From Lethocerus indicus (Eukaryota; Arthropoda; Insecta; Hemiptera; Belostomatidae): a stretch of 64,000 nucleotides of DNA. The stretch lies in NCBI GenBank assembly GCA_019843655.1, contig JACDQD010000007.1:27308816-27372815 (forward strand). Reading direction: 5' to 3'. The notes below the pieces were generated by a model. That model worked only from the letters and a program-made list of their open reading frames with translations. It searched no databases and was not told the DNA's origin. Positions 34,557 to 46,149 of the stretch are shown one piece after another. The position numbers and the translations under genes are program-made. Every line of letters starts with the position of its first letter. Within the stretch, counting starts at the first letter, position 1.

Positions 34557-37500
34557 TTAGAGTTTGGTGTGCTTAACGTGATCGGTCCAGTAATTCTGTA
34601 TCGTCATTGCTTCCAGGCTGTTCAAGAAAGAATCATTGTCGAGGCTGTACATTTCTTCCGAATTTTCCTGAAAAACGAAGAATAAATTAGTCAGAATGTT
34701 CGGGATATACTCCATTCTAAATACGGCTAGACTGTCCTACGACAAAAAAAAGGCGTAATACGAAAAACAATTCTGTGTTCTCGGTGGCCACATTTATAAT
34801 TTATAGGTGGTAATCGGTCTGTTAGCAACAACGAGAAACAAATGTACATATTCCTTACGACCACAGCAATAATACTCTGTAAGAATACTGAACCACCGAC
34901 TGTTTTGAAATACTCTAAACCAGGAGTTCCCGACCTTTTTATACCCTAGAGCGCATTCTAAAATAAGGGCGGCGGGTACCAGCTATTTTTTTTAAGGATA
35001 TTTTATAATTGGACGAGGGATAAAAAATAATAAACAAAAATAATGAAAGAAGTCCTCCGATTCATTGAGGATTTTAGCAAAATTTCATTCTTAAGGTCCA
35101 AAATTTCTAACTCTAAGTTCTGTCTAAAAAAATTCTGTCGCGGTTGAACAGTCGGGAATCCCTCCCTGCTCTAAACTATAATAAACTGAATTATTTTTTA
35201 TGCAAATATCGCCTACCTGTTTTAAATAAGCTGCTGACAACACTGTGACCAAGCGCTGAGTACGTATGCAATAGTCGCATTATCAGAAAATGCTTCACAG
35301 TTTATAAAAAAAAAATCAATACGGCAACTTTACATTATGATGTTTATCACTTGTTTTTTTATTGAAACTAAACACATATTTTATATATATGTTTTAATAT
35401 AAACTATAATTACTGCTCCCTTATAGTAAAATAGATTGAACAAGTATTCTTTTTCACTCGGAAAAATTAGTTCCATCAACATGTTGTTAATGGCCTTTTC
35501 GCGGTGAAAATAGTTTGAAATATAATTGATTTCTTGCAACCTTAACAATCTATTGACAGTTGTGATTTTGGCACTTTTCGGTATCCATTTCCAATTACCA
35601 ATTGTAGACTGCAATAATTTATGAACAAGTCGATTGGGTCTAAAGCCAATGTTTCAGTTTATAATTTGTGAATTAAATAATCGGTTAAAACCCTCGCCTA
35701 CGGCATGGTTATGCATATAAAAATCTGAACTCCTCACATCTAAGATGAGCTAAGAAAATTTGGAAATAAATATAAATGCTTTGTATTTTACCCTGAAAGT
35801 ATCGTCAATATATCCTGTAGATTCGTCATTGCTGCACTTGTCGCTGAGCGTCTGCGGCCTGTTCCACATTGTGTGACGATACAAAATAAAACTAATCGCT
35901 CCTGAAGAAAGAAAAGAAAAAATCATTCAATTTTGAAAAAGTAAAAATATTTATTATTGAGAAGAAATTAATTTATTTTCCGTTTTATCGAATCCCACAC
36001 TACTACTCTTCTACAGAAGCTCTGTGATACCGTTGATTTCGTGTTTTTCTGTCTCCTCTCGCTGGTTTGGTCTTTTGCTAGACCGGTTTCGGCCGCTCGC
36101 CATCTTCAGTAGCGCTGTGTTAGTCACTTTTGGCACTTTGGATGTTTTTCGGGCATCCTCACTGCACTGTGTGTCACTGTCGCTAACTTGACTGACACCG
36201 CTACTGAAGATGGCGAGCGGCCAAACCAGTCTAGCAAAAGACCAAACCAGCGAGAGGAGACAGAAACACACGAATTCCACGGTATTACACTAAAAGCTTT
36301 GAGAAAGTTTAACAAGGGGGCTTTAATTCTTCACATTTTGCATTTCGCGGCCACTTCACTTATATACTCTAAAAATCCTATAGTCATTTTTCAATCTGGA
36401 TTTTAATATAGGTCGCACAGTACAGGTGACAGTGACAGTGCAGTGAGGATGCCCAAAAAACATCTAACACCGCTACTGAAGATGGTGAGCGGCAAAACCG
36501 GTCTAGCGAAAGACCAAACCGGCGAGAGAGGAGACAGAAACATACAAAATCTACGGTATTCCAACCCCTCGCAGACCACAAAACAGGTACGTTAAACTAG
36601 AAGCTCTGTGATTTAAGGCAAGGACATTATCCTTATCACACCTCCTTTCGCCTCATCACTTGCACAAAACTTATTTTAAGATTTTATTATTTAAGATTAA
36701 GTGTTCGCATTCAGATATAAGCTTAGAATGCGATAAGGGAAGCGAAAACAGGTCTTACTCGAGACTTGAATAACAGATGGAGAAAGAAGGTTGTAAGAGT
36801 GAATGTTTTTTTCGTAACTAAGATATACTTAGTCTATTTTAGTCGCTTAAAACATTTTACTGTATTCACCGCTAATTAAAGCAAATTGTTATTCATATTT
36901 TTTATAATGTAACGAAATTAAATTAAAACGGAAAGACTTACCTACTAAAACAGCTACTATTATCACAAGCAGGCATATTCCGACAATGATTCCCGTCGTA
37001 AATGTTGTACTCGTAAGGACTGCCATTTTATAACCCTCGCTGCTCGAATTCTCCGTCACATTGTACTCGGTCAAATAACTTTCTTCTATGCCTGCGAATT
37101 ATTGGTGACAATAATTTTCTATTTACAATTTATACACAACGTCTACTGCATCACGAAAAAATTAAGTGAAAATGGGAGATACAATTATCTGAAATTAATA
37201 AAAAAAAAACTGGTTCATTTTGCCTGAAAAATAATTATTAAGAAAAAGAAAGTGATTAATAAGTTAAGAAAGTTTAATGCACATGATGATTATGAAAATT
37301 AGGTTTTTTCAGAAAAAAAAGCTCATAAAAACTTTATACAAAAAAATAGAAAAAGAAAGTAGTTTAAAACATTTCAATGAGGCCTCTTGTAATTGCACGA
37401 TGAAATTTTAATTGAACTAAATGAACCCAAACTCATAATTAAAATACCTCAAATAATCCCTATTATTAAAGTGAATACGAGTTCTCAACCATGAATTATT

Positions 37501-40500
37501 TTCACCGGTCGAGTTATGTTAATGCCAGAAATTATATAAGCGAATAACAAAACCCATCCACTGCATGAATTTAATCCTATTAAAAACAGTAATAACAAAA
37601 AAATAATATTAAAATAATAATGATATTTCAGTTTTTCTAGACTAATCTAATGGTTTCAGGTTTCAGTTTCGATACTGAAAGTTGAAATTGATGTTTGTTG
37701 TGCCGAGAATATTTTGTTGAACAGGTAAACAAAAAAAAAAAAACAAGGAATCATTTCATTAAATTTCAAATTTATAGAGGCACAATTATATTTATCTGTA
37801 GGAGACCCAACTGAAATTCAACCTTACATTCTTTGAATATGTGAACTTTAATCTCGAAGAGAAACAATTTATTAGAATGTTATTTTAAAAAACACAGGAT
37901 TTTGAGTATTTTCTGGTTTTGTTAGAAAGCTACAGAGACATATTTAATATATGAGTAAAAATTCATGAACACAAATTTTAAATATAAAAATTAATTCAAT
38001 CATAGCTTTTACCAACGATTTTGGCAGCTTTCCTTTTCATCTTTGAGTTAATTATATGAATATATATAAAAACAAATGTTTGATAAACATTTTTTGATTT
38101 GAATAAAAACGTTATTGAAGTTGATTTATAACTTAACGTCTAATACTTGTGTAGGGCTGAAAACAGTTTATATTCGAACTGAAAGACAACAGATATTTTT
38201 TAGATACAAAAAATTCTGACACATTTTGAATACATATAAAAAAAAAAGGAATTAGAATATAAATGGTGCAATATATATTAAATAGTGTTAGTTTAAGAGA
38301 ACGTTTTCAGGTTGACAATTCTATCAAAATAATTGCACGCATAATCGGTGTACTAAAATTTCGAATTACACAATATTACACGGGAATATAAATGTTAGTC
38401 AAACTGTAATCATTCTTTTCCTTACGCAGTAACGGATTATACGAAATAATTGAACGTGTCTTTTATTTGATACCGATTGAAAAATTTATGTTTTATTCCA
38501 GTTGGTCGGAAGAAGTTTTAAAGTTGAATCGGCCGAAATAAGGGCAGAGATAGCCGGCCTTTTGTTTGCTCGGTCAACTGTCACCGAATTATCTATCTAA
38601 TATTGCTGTTTTTTTGATTGTGAAACCAGAGCACAGCTGGTGGCTGATAAAAAAAAAAAACCCCGCTGACACTGAATACAATGTAATTATTGAGAGCAAT
38701 GTCAAAACTCTACAATACAACGTGGAGACTTTATATATTTATGTGAAATACGTGAAAATACACAATTATTCCGTTCCAATAATCTATCCAAAGGTAATGT
38801 CAAATATGTCTGGTGACAAAAAATAAATCCGACAAAAATGAAATTATGAAATTTGCAACAGCGAATTTCTTGTGATCTTCTGTCTTCGTTGAGTTCGACC
38901 GGTCGGGCTAATAAATATTAAAATGAAACGCTAAATAAAATTCGATTTCGTTTAAGCATTTTTTTGTCTTAAAAATTAAACTGCCAAAGTGAAAATTAAA
39001 ATATAAATGTAATAAATCGCAGCAACCACTCGGGGTAGAATTCGAGTGGGCTGAGATGGATAAAAAGAGCAGCGAAACGAAAACATTTTTTCGTCAAAAT
39101 TACCTTTAAAAGTACAGTATTTCATCACTACTATACAAATTAAATACTGATCTCGAAGATATAAGAATTTTTTTTCCCGTTAATGTTTTGTGTTTAACAG
39201 CTAGTATAATGTTTCCTAAGTACGAGAACAGCAAAACAAAAACATCCATTTTTCTTTTCTTCTTCTGAATCGTTATTCTGGGAATTAAATTGTCGGATGC
39301 ATAAATGACACACGATCGAGACAAAAAAAATATAGTATATCCTCGCTCCTTTAAAAAATTAAATAGTCACCTCTAAGGTATAAGAATTTTTTTTGTTGAC
39401 AACATTCCAGGTTTAAGGTCTAGTATAGTGTTTAGTAAAAATTGCGTAAACTACTCCGATAGATCGTGAGGAATGAAAACATCTATTCTAGTTATTTAAA
39501 AAAAAAAACATAGTAAAACTTTTCTGTCGACTCACTGGAATTCAGAAGCGTCGTGTTTGGCAGATCGGAATCGGTGACAGTGAACATGTGATCATCCTGA
39601 TCTTCGGCAGCGAACTCAGTCGCGACTTCGACCTGCGTCTGGTTGGCATAGTCTGCGAACGGAAATACGGCGTCGATATAAACGGTGGATGCCACAAACG
39701 ACATTCTGTCGGAAGGCTCGCGCGGGACGACGGAGAGAACAACGCGCACTGACAGAACTGGACGGATAGGGAGAGAGATAGAGAGAGAGAGAGAGGGAGG
39801 GAGGGAGAGAGAGAGACCCTCCCCACCACAATAGTCACCCACACTAATTGCATAATCCCTCTCTCTCTCTCTCTGTCCGTATATGTACATAAATACATTA
39901 TTTCACGGTAGGAAATTATTTCATATTACGCGGGCCGGTAAGCATTAATTGTTTATGCTTTCTTGAGCAACACCCCTCCACCCCCAAGGCCCATTCAGTA
40001 CAGAAAGTCAGAACAACAGTTTAAGGGGGGGGGGAAGGGGAGCGGTATGAAAGAGAAAGGAAATGGGACAACTGGGGAAAAAAAAATCAAAAACAGGAAG
40101 AAGAAACTCGATAATATCAGTACGAAATATTTGAAGTGTGAAATGAGGAAACAAAAGATATTTCTCTTTTTTGTTTTGATACAATTGACTTTGATAATTA
40201 GATCGGACAGTATGGCGCGGGGGGGAGCGAACTGCAGAGCGTGTAAGTGAATACGCTCTTTCAAGGCTAGATAATTTATATAAATGAACAGAAAAATTAC
40301 TTCACAATGCAACTTTCACAAACAGTCAATTGACGACTTGATGCGGGTAGACGAAGAACAATTCATTTCCTGAACTTTTGACAAAGTCTACGCACGACAA
40401 AACATAAAACGCAGCAAGAGTTTGCTTAATTTATTTCTATTCGGGGGGGGCTAAAGCCGGCTCTAATATGTGACGAAGGCTGTCAGGGCTAAAATTGTAT

Positions 40501-41886
40501 GCCAAAACTCAATTTAAATTAAGCACTCAAATAAACAATAAATATTTCTGTTTTGGTTAATGTATAAAATATATTAATATTAATGCCATAGCAAAATAGG
40601 CGCAAACAATTCGATTCCTGCAGAAATATTAAATAAGAAACAAATCGTAAAAATTAAAACCAAATAATCTCTATTCCGGGAATTAAATTGTCAAACACTT
40701 AATTAACACTTTAGCAAATAAATTATCACTTAAAATACAGTACTTATTCACTCCTTTACTAAGTAGGTGTCTATCAAAGTATATCCCTAAAGAAGTACTG
40801 AAATGTGTATTAGAACATAAGTTTAAAAAATGAAACAAAAATTAAAGCATAAATCTATTATAATGCTCCAGGGAGTTTGTGCATTAGTTATTCCTACAAA
40901 ATAAAGTATTTTTAAAGTAATGGGTGAAAATATTTACGAGTACGAATATAAAATGCAAAAAATGAATACTCAATAGTTGTAGAAATAGAAATGTGGATGA
41001 GGAAAGCATGCCGACTGTGTCAGGTGATACACTGGTTCAAGGATCAATTTACAGACGTGACTAAGGTTTCAAACTTTCCTCGAAAGAACCTTATACAATA
41101 CCGGTTTGTAAAAAAAAGTTCAGTTTTATCTCGGTAAAACACAATGAAACGTCTTTCAACGCGGATAACAACAGATACTGTTGGCAAGGATAAGAGCGAA
41201 ATTCATGAATGGAATTCCTTTTTTAATCGACAAAACAAATGTTGTACATGCGATATCTGGATATTTTTAAAGAGCATGAATGTGATGTACACGCTTTTTT
41301 CTACTATTACCAAAAAGTTTCACTCTTGTGTAACAGTCAATTACATAAAATAAGGGTAACGTAAATTTTACTTAGTTGTACACGACTGTGTTTCCTACTG
41401 TCCCTTTTTGCAGGACTGTTTTAATCAGGATACTATATTTGAATATTCTCGAGTGGATAGGAACCAGTTATAAAACATACAACGGTATATTTATTTACAC
41501 TGAATCAGGAATTGAGAATAGCCCAAACCCTATATCATGGCCCCATTTGATGCATAATATGAAGCAGCATTTATAGTTGTATCGCTTTAAAATTATTTTA
41601 CTACACTGAGTACGGGAATTATAATGTGCGCATTAAAATAGGAAGTTTTAACGAATTATATTTATTCGGTTAATCGTGAAATAAAAATGCCGTCGAATAA
41701 ATCCGATGAGCTAGTCGGAGGGAAAAAAATATTGAAAGTTTTCCGTGTTACCTTCGCTGCTTAGAGATTCGAGGTGGTCCACGGATGTCGTATTCAGTGC
41801 CGGCTGTCCATTGTATGCAAAAGGATGATTGACAATTAGAGATGAACCGCAAGTAGCGAGACCCAAAAGCAATACCAACCAAACAC
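34557..41886 (-). CDS. Unrecognised single-pass type I membrane protein, first exon missing
   Basis: Five minus-strand exons join in consistent phases: 41886-41752, 39652-39536, 37091-36942, 35901-35792, 34667-34557. The first shown encodes a signal-peptide core (VWLVLLLGLATCGSSL) and needs an upstream exon ending in phase 1, which I could not place. The ectodomain is about 110 residues, acidic and Thr/Ser/Asn-rich with NxS/T sites (NTTS, NQTQ, NTT, NSS). One transmembrane helix follows (TTGIIVGICLLVIIVAVLVG), split by a phase 1 intron, then ISFILYRHTMW and an acidic, tyrosine-containing tail (STGYIDDTF, EEMYSLDNDSF) ending NYWTDHVKHTKL. No enzymatic domain is visible. The tail's tyrosines in acidic context suggest signalling or sorting motifs, which is inference. 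The length is about 210 aa plus the first exon. Confidence 0.75.
34921..35168. mobile_element. hAT-type MITE with 8 bp target duplication
   Basis: It begins CAGGAGTTCCCGACC and ends GTCGGGAATCCCTCCCTG, imperfect inverted ends of the hAT type. It is flanked by identical CTCTAAAC at 34913-34920 and 35169-35176. The element is 248 bp with no coding capacity. It lies in the last intron of the membrane-protein gene. Confidence 0.88.
36029..36598 (+). mobile_element. Snap-back repeat with perfect 14 bp target duplication
   Basis: Flanked by identical AGAAGCTCTGTGAT at 36015-36028 and 36599-36612. The left arm (36029-36120) pairs with 36197-36290. A spacer (36291-36420) follows that is the reverse complement of the spacer in the SMARCAL1 copy (GTCATTTTTCAATCTGGATT), then a second right arm ending GGTACGTTAAACT. 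It lies in an intron of the membrane-protein gene. Confidence 0.9.
39653..39890 (-). promoter_or_regulatory. Candidate internal promoter of the membrane-protein gene
   Basis: On the minus strand, long GA/CT runs (39773-39815, 39859-39875) are followed by TTCTGTCAGTGCGC, an initiator-like TCAGT at about 39750. An ATG at 39704 then runs in frame through the exon 3 acceptor (MSFVASTVYIDAVFPFA then DYANQTQ). This would make a shorter form with a different N-terminus. GA runs bind GAGA-type factors in insects. Use of this promoter is inferred. Confidence 0.4.
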
Positions 41887-42199
41887 CTGCGGGAAAACAA
41901 ACAGGTAATTTGTATTCGGAGACTTTGTACAGCGAAAATATTCCGAATCCTAAATAAATTTCTTTTTCGACTCAACTCGAACATCCGACAACACTCTTTG
42001 AAGCAAATAACATTACACAGTATTGCCTACTTGTCTGAGGGCGAGCATTGAATGGTGCATCGCACTTGGCGACACTTCTATAACTTGGGAGGCAGAAGCC
42101 TTAGGCGTTTAGGAAAAAAAAGTGTTAATCTCGTTGCCGGGATAGTCGAATAACCGGTCATGTAATAGACGTCCGAATCGATACTTATTATACTTCCTA

Positions 42200-43048
42200 T
42201 ATAACGCGAATAATCTCGTTAGCCGCCCTCGAATGACGCAAATGTTTACAGGCGATTTATTTCATAACAACCTTCGTGACGTGCAGCCGACCGAGGCCAA
42301 TTTCTTCGTACGGGCGGCACCATGGTGCGAACATCGTGCCAAAGTCCCACCTGCGGTCAGAGAGAGAGAAACAAAAAGTGGGAGGAATTAACTTTCGGGC
42401 ACAGAGAGAGACCCCCCAGTCACCGGGAAAAAAAGTGTTCGCAGCGTCGAAGGCGACGATGGACGCGCCCCGCGCCCAGTGCTTACAGTTATGTCCTCGA
42501 ATGCGATTTGCGCTCTAAGACTCGCCGTGCGATGTCATACCGCGCCCGAAATAAAAAGTAGGCGCCAACGACACGACCTATCGCGCCCGCTATTTACCAC
42601 ACCGAACGTACACACAAGTTGACACTTCGCCGAATATTATCAACAGCTGTTCCCGCACCACCCGCCACGGCCGTCTATATCGCGCCGCCCCGTCGTCGGC
42701 CAACGTTCACCAATTATACAAAGAGGGCGTGAATCGAAAATTATCTGACCGTACGATTATTTCGTCGCCGTTCGATAATCTCGAATTTGTTTCCAGTCAC
42801 GGAAACGACGATTTGTCCCGGGATGTATATTTTGGTAGGCGGCCTAACCTAACACTTCCCGCTTGAAGTGACAACAGCACGGTGTTTACAGGTAGGGGTT
42901 GGGGGCGATTCTTTGTTATCGGCCCTTTAAATCTGTGTATCGACAGCGGCCAGTTATGCGAGGCCCCGTTCGAACCATCGCCTGACGACCATCGGCCGTA
43001 TTTTGTATACTGTACGTTCTGATCGATTGTCCGCCGCTTTATTTCACT
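42200..43048. promoter_or_regulatory. CpG-rich interval upstream of NAA40
   Basis: CpG-dense compared with the surrounding AT-rich DNA. It lies between the leftward membrane-protein gene and the rightward NAA40 gene, so it may be a bidirectional promoter and could hold the missing first exon of the former. No TATA box was found. The NAA40 start codon follows TTTATTTCACT. Confidence 0.45.
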
Positions 43049-43729
43049 ATGGGCCGAAAGACCGTGAAGAGCATGCAGAAGCAGCTGAGGCGGAGGGAGG
43101 AGAGGAAGCAGTTGATGGAGTCGCTGGCGGCGGTCAACAGGGCCAACCAGCTGAAGGACCCGATGGACGATTTCCCGGCGTTCAGGAATTTCTCAAACGG
43201 GGAGCTGGCGGTCGCCCTCGAGTGCAAGAGGGTGAAGCAGCTGGAGCTGTCCATAGTCGAGTGGATACTCAGGCTGGAGAAGGCCAACATGGAGAGGCTG
43301 TACGACGACTGCGACTGGGGCTGGGACGAGGAGAAGAAGAACAGCGAGCTGACCGACGATATGGCCTGGTACCTTATAGCCTACACCGACGACAGGGTAC
43401 CGGTCGCCTTTTGCCATTTCCGTTTCGACATGGACTACGGCGAGAAGGTGCTCTACTGCTACGAGATCCAGTTGGAGCCGGAGGTGAGGCGGCGGAAACT
43501 GGGCAAGTTCATGATGCAGGTGCTCGAGCTGATTGCTTTCAAGAACCAGATGAGGAAGGTCGTGCTGACCGTATTCAAACACAATCCGGGCACCCTCGAC
43601 TTCTTCAAGGCTCTCAACTACACCCTCGATCCCACCTCGCCCGAAGACAGTTTCGAAGAACAGTTCTGTTATTTCGTTTTGAGCAAACCGAACAAAAGGT
43701 TGTGCGAAGTGAAAGAGAGCAAAAGTTGA
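43049..43729 (+). CDS. NAA40: N-alpha-acetyltransferase 40 (NatD)
   Basis: GNAT-family enzyme that acetylates the N-terminal serine of histones H4 and H2A, found in nucleus and cytoplasm. 226 aa in one uninterrupted exon. Family hallmarks run in order: MGRK start, AFRNF, LECKRV, DWGWDEEKK, LTDDMAWYLIAY, VPVAFCHFRFDMDYG, VLYCYEIQLEPEVRRRKLGK and VVLTVFKHNPGTLDFF. The acetyl-CoA loop, usually R-x-x-G-x-G in this family, reads RRRKLG (147-152), with Lys in place of the first Gly. Start choice: the ATG agrees with the family N-terminus. The lack of introns could mean a retrocopy or natural intron loss; the ORF is intact and shows no decay. The GC-rich third positions contrast with the flanks. Confidence 0.96.
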   Translation: MGRKTVKSMQKQLRRREERKQLMESLAAVNRANQLKDPMDDFPAFRNFSNGELAVALECKRVKQLELSIVEWILRLEKANMERLYDDCDWGWDEEKKNSELTDDMAWYLIAYTDDRVPVAFCHFRFDMDYGEKVLYCYEIQLEPEVRRRKLGKFMMQVLELIAFKNQMRKVVLTVFKHNPGTLDFFKALNYTLDPTSPEDSFEEQFCYFVLSKPNKRLCEVKESKS

Positions 43730-44833
43730 TTTGTATTGTATTTTTGAAGTGTTTTTTTTTAATAACCGAAAGGAAAAATGACGATAGACAGCTTGTATCT
43801 TTAATCGGGTACTGAATATAACCTTTTATTACTCAGTTTTTCAGAAATATGTAATTCCTTGTTTTGTGTGTTTGATAAAAAAATTTTTTACTTAGGTGTC
43901 TGATAACATTCGCAGTGAACTGAATTGTTAAGATAAAAGTCAGCATTTCCGGGCAAGAGTTTAGTTATTTATAAATTAATTTTTTTTACATTCGATTCGA
44001 TTTCCCTTTCTGCCATAAACATGTAGTATAGCATTAGCTAAATAGTGAATATTAAGGTGTGTTTAAGCTTCAGTTTCGAAGACAAATTCCGAGTCCTTCG
44101 GCTTACCGGGAGGATGCCCTATTATCGGTGTACGCAATTATAATCTTTTTATAGAATTTGTTGTCTTTAAATATTTACAGAATTATTTTTATTAGGATAC
44201 AAAACATTTTAAAAAATAGACCGTTCTGCATTTTTATGGACAATTGTTCAGACATACAGACTACTCGAGATTTGTGCACCGAAGATGCAATATTGTATGC
44301 GAATAATTGGGAAAATAAAAACAGAATTGTAATATCGGGCTATGTGGATATGGGTCTGTCATCTTATTCTTTCAAGACATTCCTTTTTCCTAGACCTATA
44401 CCCGGATTGGATTATTGCTGAATTTCTTTCTGGACTACCAAAACCCAAAATCTATCAAGGGTTTTACGGTCAGAGATCCTCTGGGTACAAAATTCAGATT
44501 TCAGACTATACCGAAAAGTACATATAATTCTATTTAGTAGAACAGAGCAAATTAAGCACAAAGTAGATCTCTGGGCATCATATATCCTGAATTGAAAGAA
44601 AAACTTTTAACAGAGGAGTGAGAATTTATGAACATGCATGAAACAAAACCGTTATCTTTGTGCTACAATACAGCATATAATCAAGCTGAACGGTTCTGAG
44701 ATCAATTCCGGGTGCGGAATAAAACAAAAATCAGTCGATAAAACTATTATTTAATGAGTATTTATATAAAGAAAATTCCGACAATCATTAAACATTTTTT
44801 GATTCCGTTTATTATAACAAATATGAGCAGAAT

Positions 44834-46062
44834 TTAGAAACCTTTCTCCATCCATTTGATGTAGCTCTTTCGGCATTCCATGTCCTCAGCCGGACGATTG
44901 TGCGGTGTCCACACTGGTTCGCCGACAAAAAATCTTTTCGCTTTTATATAATTCTGAAATTAAAAGAGATCGCATTCTAATGGGATAAATTGCAGAACGA
45001 TGCTCTTTATTAGAGTACAATCATTTTGAAGAATGGGTTGATATGTTCGTGGAATGTTAAAAATATTTGAATTTCTCTCGGCCAATAACATTAGTTGATT
45101 AAATTAAATCACTTCGGTATTTCGCTCGACAGAAATGTCTGTATTTTAACATGGCCCGGTATATGATTTTAATATCGTTAAATCATTCTCACCTTCGAAT
45201 CCAGCGTGAACCTGTGGTAAATCCCTTTCGGTATGACCAATAAATCCCCGGGTCCGACTTCGATCCGTATCCAATTGTCATTTATGTCGCGGACGTCGAA
45301 ATAGCCAGAACCGTCCAAAACCAGGCGAATCTCTTCGTCAGTGTGGAGGTGTTCGGTGAAAAATATTTTCAACTGCGAACCGTTGACAAAAAAAAAAGTT
45401 CAAATTGTGTATATAATTCGATATAGCGAAAACGGTAATTCGATCATAATTTTCACAGATTATTCAATCTTAACCAGGGGACACCTGCAACATCAATCAG
45501 TTACTCCGAAGAATAATAAATAAATTATTTGGGAGGACAATATTTTATTGTTACAATTAAGACCTATTTTTTTATATATATGTATAAATTACTTTCTCTT
45601 CGTAATTTGGCAAACATTCTTTTGAACAAGTCAATTCGTCTTCATAATTGTAATTGCGCTCCCTCTTCAGTTTGCACAGCACTTCGTCTTTGGACGGGTC
45701 GTCGATCTCGTTGACCTATAAAATTGGAATTGAATTTCGGCTAATTATTCGGCTCGTCATTTTTAATATATTAAATATTTATATTTGTACAATTTTGAGC
45801 AGCAGGGTTGGTCACTGTCGGCCGCCGAGTAGCTAGGAGCCCGCGTGCGAGGCTAGCAAGCGAGGGCTTGGGGGAGGCCGACGCGAAGAAACCCATTTTT
45901 GGGCCGAAATTCGTTTATTATACTGAGATTTTTCGGTACCTTGAAATATTCAACACCCGAACTCTTGTACAACTGGTCCAGTTGGAGATATCTCGGCGGA
46001 GTCTGATGGTGTTCCAGTCTCTGATCGCCGGCGTCGTCGTCCATGTACCAGGCTCTGACCAT
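44834..46062 (-). CDS. ADI1: Acireductone dioxygenase (methionine salvage)
   Basis: Cupin metalloenzyme that converts acireductone plus oxygen to the 2-keto acid precursor of methionine with an Fe(II) centre. Four exons, all in phase 0: 46062-45940, 45715-45593, 45372-45193, 44953-44834; 181 aa, the usual length. The N-terminus [15 protein letters not shown] and the block CLPNYEEK are typical. The metal ligands fit H90, H92, E96 ([10 protein letters not shown]) and H135 (PKGIYHRF), followed by [11 protein letters not shown] and the C-terminal [17 protein letters not shown]. All active-site residues are present, so it should be active. Intron 1 contains a short CpG-rich patch (45808-45895). 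Confidence 0.97.
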
Positions 46063-46149
46063 TCTGGAAGGCCGGCTCGAGACAGAAATTCCGGGTTAGT
46101 AGAAGGAGTAGAACCGACGTTGAACCGAATCCCTCAATCGTAATCTGAT

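Noticed and set aside
42003..42060. Candidate first exon of the membrane-protein gene (minus-strand ATG reading MHHSMLALRQ before GTAGGC)
   Set aside because: It would end in phase 0, but the next exon needs a phase 1 donor, so it cannot join in frame.
43003..43815. 270-codon frame overlapping NAA40
   Set aside because: It is an out-of-frame shadow of the NAA40 coding sequence; only the 226-codon frame shows the GNAT family blocks.
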